Shown here piece after piece: positions 1-5,283 of a DNA stretch of 5,672 bases; positions within the stretch are counted from its first letter, which is position 1; each line of letters opens with the position of its first letter. Under the pieces are notes generated by a model, which made no database searches, was not told where the DNA came from, and saw only the letters and a program-made list of their open reading frames with translations. The position numbers and the translations under genes are program-made. Location of the stretch: NCBI GenBank assembly GCA_023390955.1, contig JAEWBW010000559.1, forward strand, positions 1-5,672, given 5' to 3'. Source of the stretch: Pseudomonadota bacterium. Lineage in GTDB: Bacteria > Pseudomonadota > Alphaproteobacteria > Rhizobiales > Xanthobacteraceae.

Positions 1-50
1 ATACCGAGCCCACGAGCTTGAGGCCGACGAGCCAGAGACGATCGAAATGA
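1..50 (+). CDS. Possible 3' end of an upstream gene (partial)
   Basis: One forward frame is open from base 3 to a TGA at 48-50 and would end in TSQRRSK. Its stop overlaps the ATG of the next gene in an ATGA arrangement, the usual sign of translational coupling. Genes for membrane anti-sigma factors normally sit directly behind the ECF sigma factor they control, so this could be that sigma factor's C-terminus. Sixteen codons are too few to recognise a family. A second frame, continuous with the anti-sigma gene, is also open to the window edge, so the overlap is plausible but unproven. Confidence 0.3.
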   Translation, partial: TEPTSLRPTSQRRSK

Positions 51-817
51 CCGAACGCAACATTGCAGTGACCGAAGACGAATTGCACGCCTATGTCGAC
101 GGCGAGCTGCCGGCGGAGCGCCGCGCCGATGTCGAGGCCTGGCTCGCCGCCCACCCCGAGGATGCCGAGCGGGTCACCTCCTGGCGGACGATGGCCGAGA
201 TGCTGCACGCCCGTTACGACGCGGTGGCGCTGGAGCCGGTGCCGAGGCGGCTCGAACTCGAACGGCTGGAGCGCCGGCCACGGCAGTGGATCTATGGCGC
301 CGTGGCGGCCGCGCTGGTTGCCTTCGTCGCCGGCGGCGCGACCGGCTGGATGGCCCATGGCGCCGCAGCCGTTCCGTCGACCTTCCAGGCCTTCACGGCG
401 GATGCGCTGGACGCCCATCGTCTCTACGTCGTCGAGGTGCGCCATCCCGTCGAGGTGCCCGGCAACGAGCGCGACCACCTGCAGGCCTGGCTGACCAAGC
501 GCTGCGGCTGGACCGTGTTCGCACCGAACCTTGAGGCGAGCGGACTGAAGCTCGTTGGCGGCCGGCTTCTGCCCGGACCGAACGGTCCGGCCTCGTTCAT
601 GATGTATGAAGGTACCTCTGGCGAGCGCTACACGATCTACACGGCGAAGACCGAGACCGGCGCGACTCAGATGCGTTACGCCAAGACGGACAAGGACGGC
701 GCGCTGTTCTGGGCCGACCGTGGCGTCGGCTACGTCGTCAGCGGCGGCAGCGACCGCGATCGTCTCACCAAGGTTGCCAAAGCGGTGTACGACCAGGCCG
801 AGAAAAACGGCACCTGA
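47..817 (+). CDS. Membrane anti-sigma factor (ECF-type regulator)
   Basis: This 256-residue protein has the architecture of a single-pass anti-sigma factor. The N-terminal cytoplasmic part contains the typical opening TEDELHAYVDGELP (residues 9-22) and a helical segment to about residue 60. A hydrophobic, Ala/Val/Gly-rich membrane helix spans about 82-104. A periplasmic domain of about 150 residues includes the family-like stretch DHLQAWLTKRCGW (143-155). Such proteins hold a partner ECF sigma factor inactive at the membrane until an envelope or oxidative signal releases it. The HxxxCxxC zinc signature of ZAS anti-sigma factors is absent, and the only cysteine (C153) is periplasmic, so a zinc-redox switch like that of ChrR/RsrA is unlikely. 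The ATG at 47 has only a weak ribosome site (AGAGACG), which fits coupling to an upstream gene. A GTG at 68 is an alternative start. The signal and partner are unknown. Confidence 0.85.
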   Translation: MTERNIAVTEDELHAYVDGELPAERRADVEAWLAAHPEDAERVTSWRTMAEMLHARYDAVALEPVPRRLELERLERRPRQWIYGAVAAALVAFVAGGATGWMAHGAAAVPSTFQAFTADALDAHRLYVVEVRHPVEVPGNERDHLQAWLTKRCGWTVFAPNLEASGLKLVGGRLLPGPNGPASFMMYEGTSGERYTIYTAKTETGATQMRYAKTDKDGALFWADRGVGYVVSGGSDRDRLTKVAKAVYDQAEKNGT

Positions 818-841
818 ACAACCACGCGAACGCCGTGCCCC

Positions 842-867
842 GATTCCGACATCGAAAATTTGGAATC
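842..867. promoter_or_regulatory. Inverted repeat GATTCC-N14-GGAATC carrying two GANTC sites
   Basis: GATTCC (842-847) and GGAATC (862-867) form a perfect 6-bp inverted repeat around an A/T-rich centre (AAAATTT). Each arm contains a GANTC site, the target of the cell-cycle methyltransferase CcrM in alphaproteobacteria. It lies 24 bases after the anti-sigma stop and 9 bases before the first big stem-loop of the candidate RNA, so it could be an operator or promoter element for that RNA. I find no convincing -35/-10 pair. TTGGAA (860-865) with TCATTA 18 bases later is the best weak match. Chance occurrence is possible. Confidence 0.22.
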
Positions 868-876
868 AGGTCATCG

Positions 877-1003
877 ACGCGTCTCATTATCGCACTGGAT
901 GCTCACGCGATTATGAGGTGCGTTCGATCCGCCGATCGACGCGGCGGCCTCGATTGGGGTTTTTGGTACCGCGCTGGTCCCCCTCTCGAGGCCGCACTTT
1001 TTT
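877..1003 (+). ncRNA. Candidate structured small RNA or structured 3' UTR
   Basis: Three stem-loops follow one another with almost no unpaired bases between them. The first pairs 877-893 with 907-923: 16 of 17 positions pair, two of them G-U, with one T-T mismatch, around a 13-base loop. The second is a perfect TCGATC/GATCGA stem (924-929 with 934-939) with a CGCC loop. The third is a 10-bp stem (944-953 with 986-995) followed by six T, an intrinsic terminator. This gives a compact RNA of about 125 nt with the form of a typical bacterial small RNA. The terminal loop region contains a C-rich run (979-983). It could instead be the 3' UTR of the anti-sigma mRNA, whose stop lies 59 bases upstream. 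No known RNA family was recognised and no strong promoter is visible. Confidence 0.42.
944..1003 (+). terminator. Rho-independent terminator with long stem
   Basis: GCGGCCTCGA (944-953) pairs perfectly with TCGAGGCCGC (986-995). Extra internal pairing is possible between GGGG (956-959) and CCCC (979-982) and between ACC (968-970) and GGT (976-978). The stem is followed by AC and then six T (998-1003), so it should work in the plus direction. It ends transcription from the anti-sigma operon and/or the candidate small RNA. There is no T-run on the opposite side, so it should not act on the minus strand. Confidence 0.72.
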
Positions 1004-1004
1004 A

Positions 1005-1110
1005 TCGGCTGTCCAATGACGGTCAGCCGACGCGCCGAACGGTTTGGCGTCGAAGCGCTGTCGCGCTCCAGGCGTTGGGTCGAGCATCATCCTGTTGGGA
1101 AGAAATGCTC
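1005..1110. other. Series of short stem-loops in the convergent gap
   Basis: Immediately after the terminator come four further inverted repeats. They are TCGGCTG/CAGCCGA (1005-1011, 1024-1030), CGCCGAA/TTTGGCG (1033-1039, 1043-1049, one G-U), AGCGC/GCGCT (1054-1058, 1063-1067), and GAGCAT/ATGCTC (1082-1087, 1105-1110). None is followed by a T-run on either strand, and I see no credible coding frame. The shorter stems are expected fairly often in DNA this GC-rich, so the series may be partly chance. Confidence 0.3.
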
Positions 1111-1125
1111 CGGTCTCCAGACGGT

Positions 1126-1180
1126 CTCGGCTAGCGCCTTCGCGGTTCAGGCATGGCCCTTCGGACCGTGCCTAGCCGAG
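1126..1180 (-). terminator. Hairpin overlapping the end of the J-protein gene
   Basis: CTCGGCTAG (1126-1134) and CTAGCCGAG (1172-1180) are a perfect 9-bp inverted repeat. The right arm includes the J-protein's stop codon and last two codons. Inside it, GGCATGG/CCGTGCC (1150-1156, 1166-1172, one G-U) forms a competing 7-bp stem with a short loop. The position, right at the gene end, suggests a transcript-ending or mRNA-stabilising structure on the minus strand. No T-run follows, so it is not a standard intrinsic terminator. Confidence 0.35.
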
Positions 1181-2140
1181 CCCGCTACGCGGATTATAAG
1201 GGTGTTGGTCCCGCCACTTTTCCATCAATGCCTCAAGCTCGGCATCGTTCCCGTCCGGTAGCATAATCCGCATGGTGACGAAGAGGTCGCCGGTTCCGCC
1301 GCTCTTCGGCAGACCCTTGCCCTTCAGGCGGAAGGTCCGGCCGCTCGAGGTGTTCTTGGGGATCGACAGCTCGACCGCGTTGCCGAGGGTCGGCACCCGC
1401 ACCTTGCCGCCCAGAACAGCCTCATAGAGGGTGATCGGCAGATCGACGCGCAGATCGGCGCCATCGATCTTGAAGAAGGCGTGCGGGCCGATCGTGATCG
1501 TGATGAGGAGGTCGCCCGGAGGATGCCCCGGCGCGGTCTCGCCCTGCCCCTTCAGCCGGATCTGCTGGCCGTTGGTGACGCCGGCGGGGATCTTGACGTT
1601 GAGTTCCTTGCCGGTCGGAAGCCGGACACGCTTCTCCCCGCCATTGACCGATTCCTCCAGGGACACGGTCATCGCGACGTTCAGGTCGAGATCGACCCCG
1701 ACCCCGCCAGTGTCGAATTCAAATTGAGAACCGCCGCCGGCACCCGGCCGCGCACCGCGCATCCCGCCGCCGAACATGCTGTTGAGGATATCCTCGAAGC
1801 CACCACCACCCGCGCCGGCGCCACCGCCGCCGCTGCGGAACGAATATTCGAAGCCGCCGGGACCTGCGCGTCCGCGCGGACCACCGGCGCCACCACCAGG
1901 AAAGCCCTGGAAGCGCGGCTTGCCGTCAGCATCGATCTCGCCCCGGTCGAACTGCTTGCGCTTGTCCTCGTCGCCAAGGATCTCGTTCGCCGAGTTGATC
2001 TCGGAGAAGCGCTCGGCCGCCTTCGGGTCGTTCTTGTTGCTGTCGGGATGATGCTTCTTGGCGAGCTTGCGATAGGCGCTCTTGATCGCGGCAGCGTTGG
2101 CGCTCCGCGGCACCCCCAAGACCTCATAGGGGTCGCGCAT
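1172..2140 (-). CDS. DnaJ-family co-chaperone, zinc-finger-less (CbpA-like)
   Basis: The product is a 322-residue J-protein that stimulates ATP hydrolysis by DnaK and delivers unfolded clients to it in the cytoplasm. Residues 3-67 are a J domain with the essential HPD triad at 31-33. Residues about 79-139 are a glycine-rich linker containing the GFEDILNSMFG segment (114-124). Residues about 150-315 form the two beta-sandwich client-binding domains of DnaJ, including GGEKRVRLPTG and GQQIRLKGQG. The four CxxCxGxG zinc repeats of true DnaJ are absent, which places it in the class B / CbpA group rather than as the main dnaJ. The start has a strong ribosome site. The lipoprotein gene lies 108 bases upstream on the same strand and may be cotranscribed. 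CbpA-like DNA binding is possible but cannot be read from the sequence. Confidence 0.92.
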   Translation of the reverse strand: MRDPYEVLGVPRSANAAAIKSAYRKLAKKHHPDSNKNDPKAAERFSEINSANEILGDEDKRKQFDRGEIDADGKPRFQGFPGGGAGGPRGRAGPGGFEYSFRSGGGGAGAGGGGFEDILNSMFGGGMRGARPGAGGGSQFEFDTGGVGVDLDLNVAMTVSLEESVNGGEKRVRLPTGKELNVKIPAGVTNGQQIRLKGQGETAPGHPPGDLLITITIGPHAFFKIDGADLRVDLPITLYEAVLGGKVRVPTLGNAVELSIPKNTSSGRTFRLKGKGLPKSGGTGDLFVTMRIMLPDGNDAELEALMEKWRDQHPYNPRSGLG

Positions 2141-2148
2141 CCGTCACG

Positions 2149-2155
2149 TCTCCTT
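2149..2155 (-). promoter_or_regulatory. Ribosome binding site of the J-protein gene
   Basis: On the minus strand this reads AAGGAGA, 8 bases before the ATG at 2140. It is a near-perfect Shine-Dalgarno sequence and fixes the start codon, which also begins exactly at the conserved J-domain N-terminus. Confidence 0.85.
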
Positions 2156-2177
2156 CAGGGAAATCAATGGTTGAGAA

Positions 2178-2213
2178 GGGCTCCTGCCCCCATCGGTGTT
2201 AGGTGGGGAGCCC
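2178..2213. other. Intercistronic hairpin between lipoprotein and J-protein genes
   Basis: GGGCTCC (2178-2184) and GGAGCCC (2207-2213) form a perfect 7-bp stem. An alternative inner stem CCCCA/TGGGG (2188-2192, 2204-2208) would exclude part of it. On the minus strand the stem is followed by TTCTC, too weak for a clear terminator. On the plus strand five T (2221-2225) follow seven bases later, but no plus-strand gene ends here. It may attenuate read-through from the lipoprotein gene or protect the downstream mRNA. I see no good separate promoter for the J-protein gene in this 108-base gap. Confidence 0.35.
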
Positions 2214-2248
2214 GTGGCATTTTTGCAACTAGCCCCGAACTCCGATTC

Positions 2249-2671
2249 TCAGCTCCGCCACGGCTTTAGCGTATGAATCTCCCAGCGGCCATGGCCAGCC
2301 TGGCAGCCGGCGCCCTGCAGCCAGCTTTCGGTGGCGCCATTGACGTAGCTGGCGAGGAAGTCGCGGCACTTGCGGCCGTCCTCGGCGGCGTAGGATTGCG
2401 CGAGCGGGGTCACCGAGCCGCGCGCGCCGGTTTCCGGATTTTGCCAATGCTGGCTGGAATCCTTGTCGCCCTTGCTCAGGACGTCGGAGGACGCGTTGCG
2501 GACAAAGGCAAGGTCGCTCTCGGTCGGCGGAGCTTCCTTCGGCTGAGGCGTGATCGAGCCGGTGACCTCGCCATCATCCAGCTTGGCGAACGGCCCCTTG
2601 GCCGCCGCGCTGGTGTCGTTGCGCGAGAAGCTGCAGCCGCCGGTGCCGAGACCGATCACAATCATCGTCAT
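2249..2671 (-). CDS. Putative lipoprotein, RT0821/Lpp0805-type surface protein
   Basis: With the ATG at 2671 the product has 140 residues. It has a short hydrophobic N-terminus, a possible lipoprotein cysteine (C13, preceded by LGTGG), a low-complexity polar stretch, and a C-terminal domain. That domain carries HWQNPETGARGSVTP, CRDFLASYV and GRWEIHTLKPW, a pattern I associate with the RT0821/Lpp0805 surface-protein group related to rickettsial 17-kDa antigens. Its molecular role is unknown; envelope location is inferred. Two cysteines (C102 and C123) could form a disulfide. The frame stays open to 2827, and a TTG at 2770 has GGAG six bases before it. A longer start would cover the palindrome at 2718 and supply the positive charge missing from the short signal sequence, so the N-terminus is uncertain. 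The lipobox is poor. The gene probably leads a unit with the J-protein gene. Confidence 0.72.
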   Translation of the reverse strand: MTMIVIGLGTGGCSFSRNDTSAAAKGPFAKLDDGEVTGSITPQPKEAPPTESDLAFVRNASSDVLSKGDKDSSQHWQNPETGARGSVTPLAQSYAAEDGRKCRDFLASYVNGATESWLQGAGCQAGHGRWEIHTLKPWRS

Positions 2672-2717
2672 GAGCAGCCCGGAGGGCCGGATCGCCGATA
2701 GGCCAACGGTCCCCCAT

Positions 2718-2731
2718 GCCCTATATAGGGC
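2718..2731. promoter_or_regulatory. Perfect palindrome with TATATA core, putative shared divergent promoter
   Basis: GCCCTATATAGGGC is a perfect 14-bp palindrome in the gap between the divergent lipoprotein and pdxH genes. Its TATATA centre can serve as a -10 element in either direction. Predicted starts would leave leaders of about 45 bases to the lipoprotein ATG (2671) and about 50 bases to the pdxH ATG (2785). Neither side has a clear -35: TTGTTG is present on the minus strand, but only 13-15 bases away depending on the -10 register. It could also be a repressor operator. Confidence 0.45.
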
Positions 2732-2784
2732 GAGAGCGGACAACAACGCGCTTTGGGCCGCGGTACGCAACTCGGACTCCGGAC

Positions 2785-3426
2785 ATGACCGATACGACCA
2801 GCATGAAACACCAGACACCCTTAACATCCGGTGATTTCACCGCCGCCGACGAGCCGTTCGCCCTGTTCGGGGCCTGGCTTGAAGAAGCGATCAAGAGCGA
2901 ACCGAACGATCCGAACGCCATGGCGCTCGCCACCGTCGACCCCGATGGCCTGCCGGACGTGCGGATGGTGCTGATGAAGGGCTTCGACACCGAGGGATTC
3001 GTCTTCTACAGCCATATCGCCAGCCAGAAGGGCCGCGAACTCGCCGCAAATCCTAAGGCAGCGTTACTTTTTCACTGGAAGTCGCTGCGCCGTCAGGTCC
3101 GCATCCGCGGCAACGTGACGCCGGTGACCGACACTGAGGCCGACGCCTATTTCGCGACCCGCCCCAAGCAGGCGCAGATCGGCGCCTGGGCCAGCAAGCA
3201 GTCGCAGGCCCTGGAAAGCCGCTTCGCCTTCGAGCAGGCGATCGCCAAGGTCGCCGCGAAGCACGTCATCGGCGAGGTGCCGCGCCCGCCCGGTTGGAGC
3301 GGCTGGCGCATCACGCCCTCCCGCATCGAGTTCTGGCACGACCGCCCATTCCGTCTGCACGACCGCATCGAATTTCGTCGTGACGCGGCGGACCAGCCAT
3401 GGTCCAAGACGCGGATGTACCCCTGA
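2785..3426 (+). CDS. pdxH: Pyridoxine/pyridoxamine 5'-phosphate oxidase
   Basis: PdxH is a cytoplasmic FMN enzyme that oxidises pyridoxine or pyridoxamine 5'-phosphate with O2 to pyridoxal 5'-phosphate and H2O2. This is the last step of vitamin B6 cofactor synthesis and also salvage. The 213-residue length is normal for the family, which acts as a homodimer. Visible signatures are RMVLMKGFD (60-68) and FHWKSLRRQVRIRG (96-109) for FMN and substrate binding. Also present are RPKQAQIGAWASKQS (126-140) and the C-terminal dimerisation signature PRPPGWSGWRITPSRIEFW (166-184), with RLHDR (190-194) and a YP ending. The ATG at 2785 was chosen because MTDTTS is the start I recall for Bradyrhizobium homologues. 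The frame opens further to an ATG at 2716 inside the promoter region, and an ATG at 2803 is also possible. No strong ribosome site is visible. It leads a three-gene unit. Confidence 0.96.
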   Translation: MTDTTSMKHQTPLTSGDFTAADEPFALFGAWLEEAIKSEPNDPNAMALATVDPDGLPDVRMVLMKGFDTEGFVFYSHIASQKGRELAANPKAALLFHWKSLRRQVRIRGNVTPVTDTEADAYFATRPKQAQIGAWASKQSQALESRFAFEQAIAKVAAKHVIGEVPRPPGWSGWRITPSRIEFWHDRPFRLHDRIEFRRDAADQPWSKTRMYP

Positions 3427-3439
3427 GTTGTTTTGAAAG

Positions 3440-4198
3440 ATGTCCATGCCGCATTCGTCCAACGTGCCGCGACGCACGCTGCTCCTGACCGGGGCCAGCC
3501 GCGGCATCGGCCATGCCACCGTGATCCGTTTCTCCTCGGCGGGCTGGCGCGTCATCACCTGCTCGCGGCATGCCTTCCCCGAAGACTGTCCGTGGGATGC
3601 AGGTCCCGAGGACCACATCCAGGTCGATCTCGCCAATCCCGATGACACGGCGCGCGCGATCTCCGAGATCCGCAACCGCCTCGAAGGCGGCGCGCTGCAC
3701 GCCCTGGTCAACAACGCCGCGATCTCGCCGAAGGGCCCGGGTGGCTCGCGGCTCGGTTCGGTCGACACCGACCTCGACACCTGGACGCACGTGTTTCACG
3801 TCAACTTCTTCGCGCCGATCATGATCGCGCGCGGCCTGATCGAGGAGTTGAAGGCGGCCAAGGGCTCGGTGGTGAACGTCACCTCGATCGCGGGCTCGCG
3901 CGTGCATCCCTTTGCGGGCGCCGCCTACGCGACGTCGAAGGCTGCGCTCGCCGCGCTGCCGCGCGAGATGGCCTCCGCCTTCGGCCGCGTCGGCGTGCGC
4001 GTCAATGCGATCGCGCCCGGCGAAATTGACACCTCGATCCTGTCACCGGGGACCGAGAAGATCGTCGACCAGCAGATTCCGATGCACCGGCTCGGCACGC
4101 CCGACGAGGTCGCCAAGATCATCTACGTGCTGTGCACGGAGACTTCGTCTTATGTGAACGGCGCCGAGATCCACATCAACGGCGGCCAGCACGTGTAA
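3440..4198 (+). CDS. SDR-family NAD(P)-dependent oxidoreductase
   Basis: This 252-residue classical short-chain dehydrogenase/reductase has a complete active site. The cofactor motif TGASRGIG is at 17-24, a D63 after the third strand probably contacts adenine, and NNAA is at 91-94. The catalytic tetrad is N122, S149, Y163 and K167 (YATSK), and IAPGEIDT follows the active site. The SR pair at 42-43, after the second strand, favours NADP(H) over NAD(H); this is an inference. The C-terminal INGG is typical of FabG-like members, but the substrate cannot be deduced. It follows pdxH by 13 bases and is surely cotranscribed. Some SDR enzymes act on pyridoxal in B6 degradation, which makes a B6-related substrate conceivable but unsupported. 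The start may be at 3440 or two codons later at 3446; GAAAG just upstream is a weak ribosome site. Confidence 0.9.
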   Translation: MSMPHSSNVPRRTLLLTGASRGIGHATVIRFSSAGWRVITCSRHAFPEDCPWDAGPEDHIQVDLANPDDTARAISEIRNRLEGGALHALVNNAAISPKGPGGSRLGSVDTDLDTWTHVFHVNFFAPIMIARGLIEELKAAKGSVVNVTSIAGSRVHPFAGAAYATSKAALAALPREMASAFGRVGVRVNAIAPGEIDTSILSPGTEKIVDQQIPMHRLGTPDEVAKIIYVLCTETSSYVNGAEIHINGGQHV

Positions 4199-4214
4199 GG
4201 CATAGGCGCTGGCG

Positions 4215-4985
4215 ATGGGCCGGTTCGCAACCACTGCGGCACTCTACGAGGCCCTGCGGCCGCCCTATCCGCCAGCGTTCTTCCGCAGTGTCGCTGGCAA
4301 GCTCGCGCTGTCCCGCCAATCCAGGCTGATCGACCTCGGCACCGGGCCCGGCGTGCTCGCGCTCGGCTTCGCGCCTTATGTCGGCAGCATCATTGGTGTC
4401 GATCCCGAGCCCGAGATGATTGCCGCGGCCCGTCGTGCAGCCGCAAGCGCCGGCCACGATCTCGTGCTGATCGAGGGCACGACGGAAACGCTTGCCGACG
4501 ACATTGGCGCCTTCGACATCGTGACGATTGGCCGTGCCCTGCACTGGATGGATCGTGAGCCGACACTGGCGCGGCTCGCGCGACTGGTCGAGCCGAGCGG
4601 CGTGATCGCCATCTGCGCCTCGTTCTCGATCGCGGATATCCGCAATCCATGGCTCGACGGCTACAACGAGCTGCGCCGCAAATGGTCGCCCGAAGGCCTG
4701 TGGAGAGAATCCGGCACCGGCACCCGGACCCATCACGACCTGCCGGCCTTCTTCGCTGGCAGCGCCTTCCGGGTGGCGGAGACGATCCGCGTCGAGACCG
4801 ATCACGCAATCAGCGTTCACGATCTGGCGCGGCGCGTGCTCACCTTCTCTTCCTCATCCCCGGAAGCACTCGGTGGCAATGTCGACGCAATGCTGCGCGA
4901 CGTCGAGGCGTATCTTACGCCCTTCGGCCGGGACAATGTCATCACGGAAGCGATTGTATCGGTGGCTCAGATCGTGCGGCGCTAG
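4215..4985 (+). CDS. Class I SAM-dependent methyltransferase
   Basis: The 256-residue product has a Rossmann-type methyltransferase fold of the Methyltransf_11/25 kind. The N-terminal YEALRPPYP (11-19) is typical of a subgroup related to trans-aconitate and Crg1-like methyltransferases. Motif I, LIDLGTGPG (38-46), binds SAM. D63 in GVDPEPEM is the acidic residue expected to hold the ribose. FDIVTIGRALHWMD (100-113) is the post-motif-II segment with the characteristic HW pair. The C-terminal half is probably the substrate cap. The acceptor is not identifiable. The gene begins 16 bases after the SDR stop, so it is likely the last gene of the pdxH unit. Its ribosome site is weak (GGCG). A GTG or TTG start nearby is not favoured, because the YxxxRPxYP motif begins so close to this ATG. 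Confidence 0.88.
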   Translation: MGRFATTAALYEALRPPYPPAFFRSVAGKLALSRQSRLIDLGTGPGVLALGFAPYVGSIIGVDPEPEMIAAARRAAASAGHDLVLIEGTTETLADDIGAFDIVTIGRALHWMDREPTLARLARLVEPSGVIAICASFSIADIRNPWLDGYNELRRKWSPEGLWRESGTGTRTHHDLPAFFAGSAFRVAETIRVETDHAISVHDLARRVLTFSSSSPEALGGNVDAMLRDVEAYLTPFGRDNVITEAIVSVAQIVRR

Positions 4986-5007
4986 AGGCCTGCACAAGTG
5001 GGACGAA

Positions 5008-5043
5008 GCGATCCAGTCAGAGCCGCCGCAAGAGCTGGATCGC
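5008..5043. terminator. Inverted repeat between convergent genes, possible bidirectional terminator
   Basis: GCGATCCAG (5008-5016) and CTGGATCGC (5035-5043) are a perfect 9-bp inverted repeat with an 18-base loop. It lies in the 74-base gap between the methyltransferase stop (4985) and the stop of the minus-strand small protein (5060). The position fits a shared transcription end for both genes. Neither side has a T-run, so it would be a non-canonical or Rho-assisted structure. Confidence 0.4.
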
Positions 5044-5059
5044 CTCGCTACCCCCGTTC

Positions 5060-5278
5060 TCAATCGGCGCGAAACCGGCGCGGCTGTTCGCGCAGCCGCG
5101 GAGCGGCCATGCTGAACGCAGTCGAGCAGTCGTCGTCGTTCTCGCCATCGAGCAGCGGAGCACCACAGTGCCGGCACATGCGCGCCGGCATCGCCATCGC
5201 CTTGCCGCCTGCCACGACCTGACGGTAGCTCGCCAGATCAATGACGTTGCGGACGGGCGTTATGCTTTCTTCAACCAT
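5060..5278 (-). CDS. Small conserved-looking CxxC protein, function unknown
   Basis: This 72-residue protein begins MVEESITPVRNVIDLASYR. It carries CRHCGAPLLDGENDDDC at 35-51: a CxxC pair (C35, C38), then a third cysteine (C51) in an acidic stretch, then a basic tail (RLREQPRRF). C35, C38 and C51, with H37 or a partner molecule, could bind one zinc ion, or the CxxC could be redox-active. I have the impression that near-identical small proteins occur across Bradyrhizobium, but I cannot check this. The evidence that it is real is a strong ribosome site (GAGGAA, five bases before the ATG) and composition like a genuine protein. Its own upstream leader and its position behind a convergent gene also fit. 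It overlaps several longer but implausible frames. There is no signal peptide or membrane segment, so it is probably cytoplasmic. Confidence 0.78.
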   Translation of the reverse strand: MVEESITPVRNVIDLASYRQVVAGGKAMAMPARMCRHCGAPLLDGENDDDCSTAFSMAAPRLREQPRRFRAD

Positions 5279-5283
5279 GGCTG

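Noticed and set aside
944..1003. Considered as a tRNA, SRP RNA or other standard RNA gene because of the stem and C-rich loop
   Set aside because: There is no cloverleaf, TPsiC-like arm or SRP consensus; the structure is a terminator stem.
835..1134. Open frame of 99 codons in the gap after the anti-sigma gene
   Set aside because: The translation has no domain-like pattern and no ribosome site, and it runs through strong stem-loops and an intrinsic terminator. A non-coding reading fits better.
1481..2269. Long open frame (262 codons) on the plus strand opposite the J-protein gene
   Set aside because: It is the mirror of a high-GC coding sequence: Ala/Arg/Leu-rich, no recognisable domain and no ribosome site. 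The minus-strand J-protein explains this DNA fully.
3064..3907. Two long minus-strand open frames opposite pdxH and the SDR gene
   Set aside because: Both are arginine/alanine-rich shadows of clearly identified plus-strand enzymes.
4176..4820. Minus-strand open frame of 214 codons opposite the methyltransferase gene
   Set aside because: It is a reverse-strand shadow; the plus strand carries intact SAM-binding motifs and the reverse translation shows no family features.
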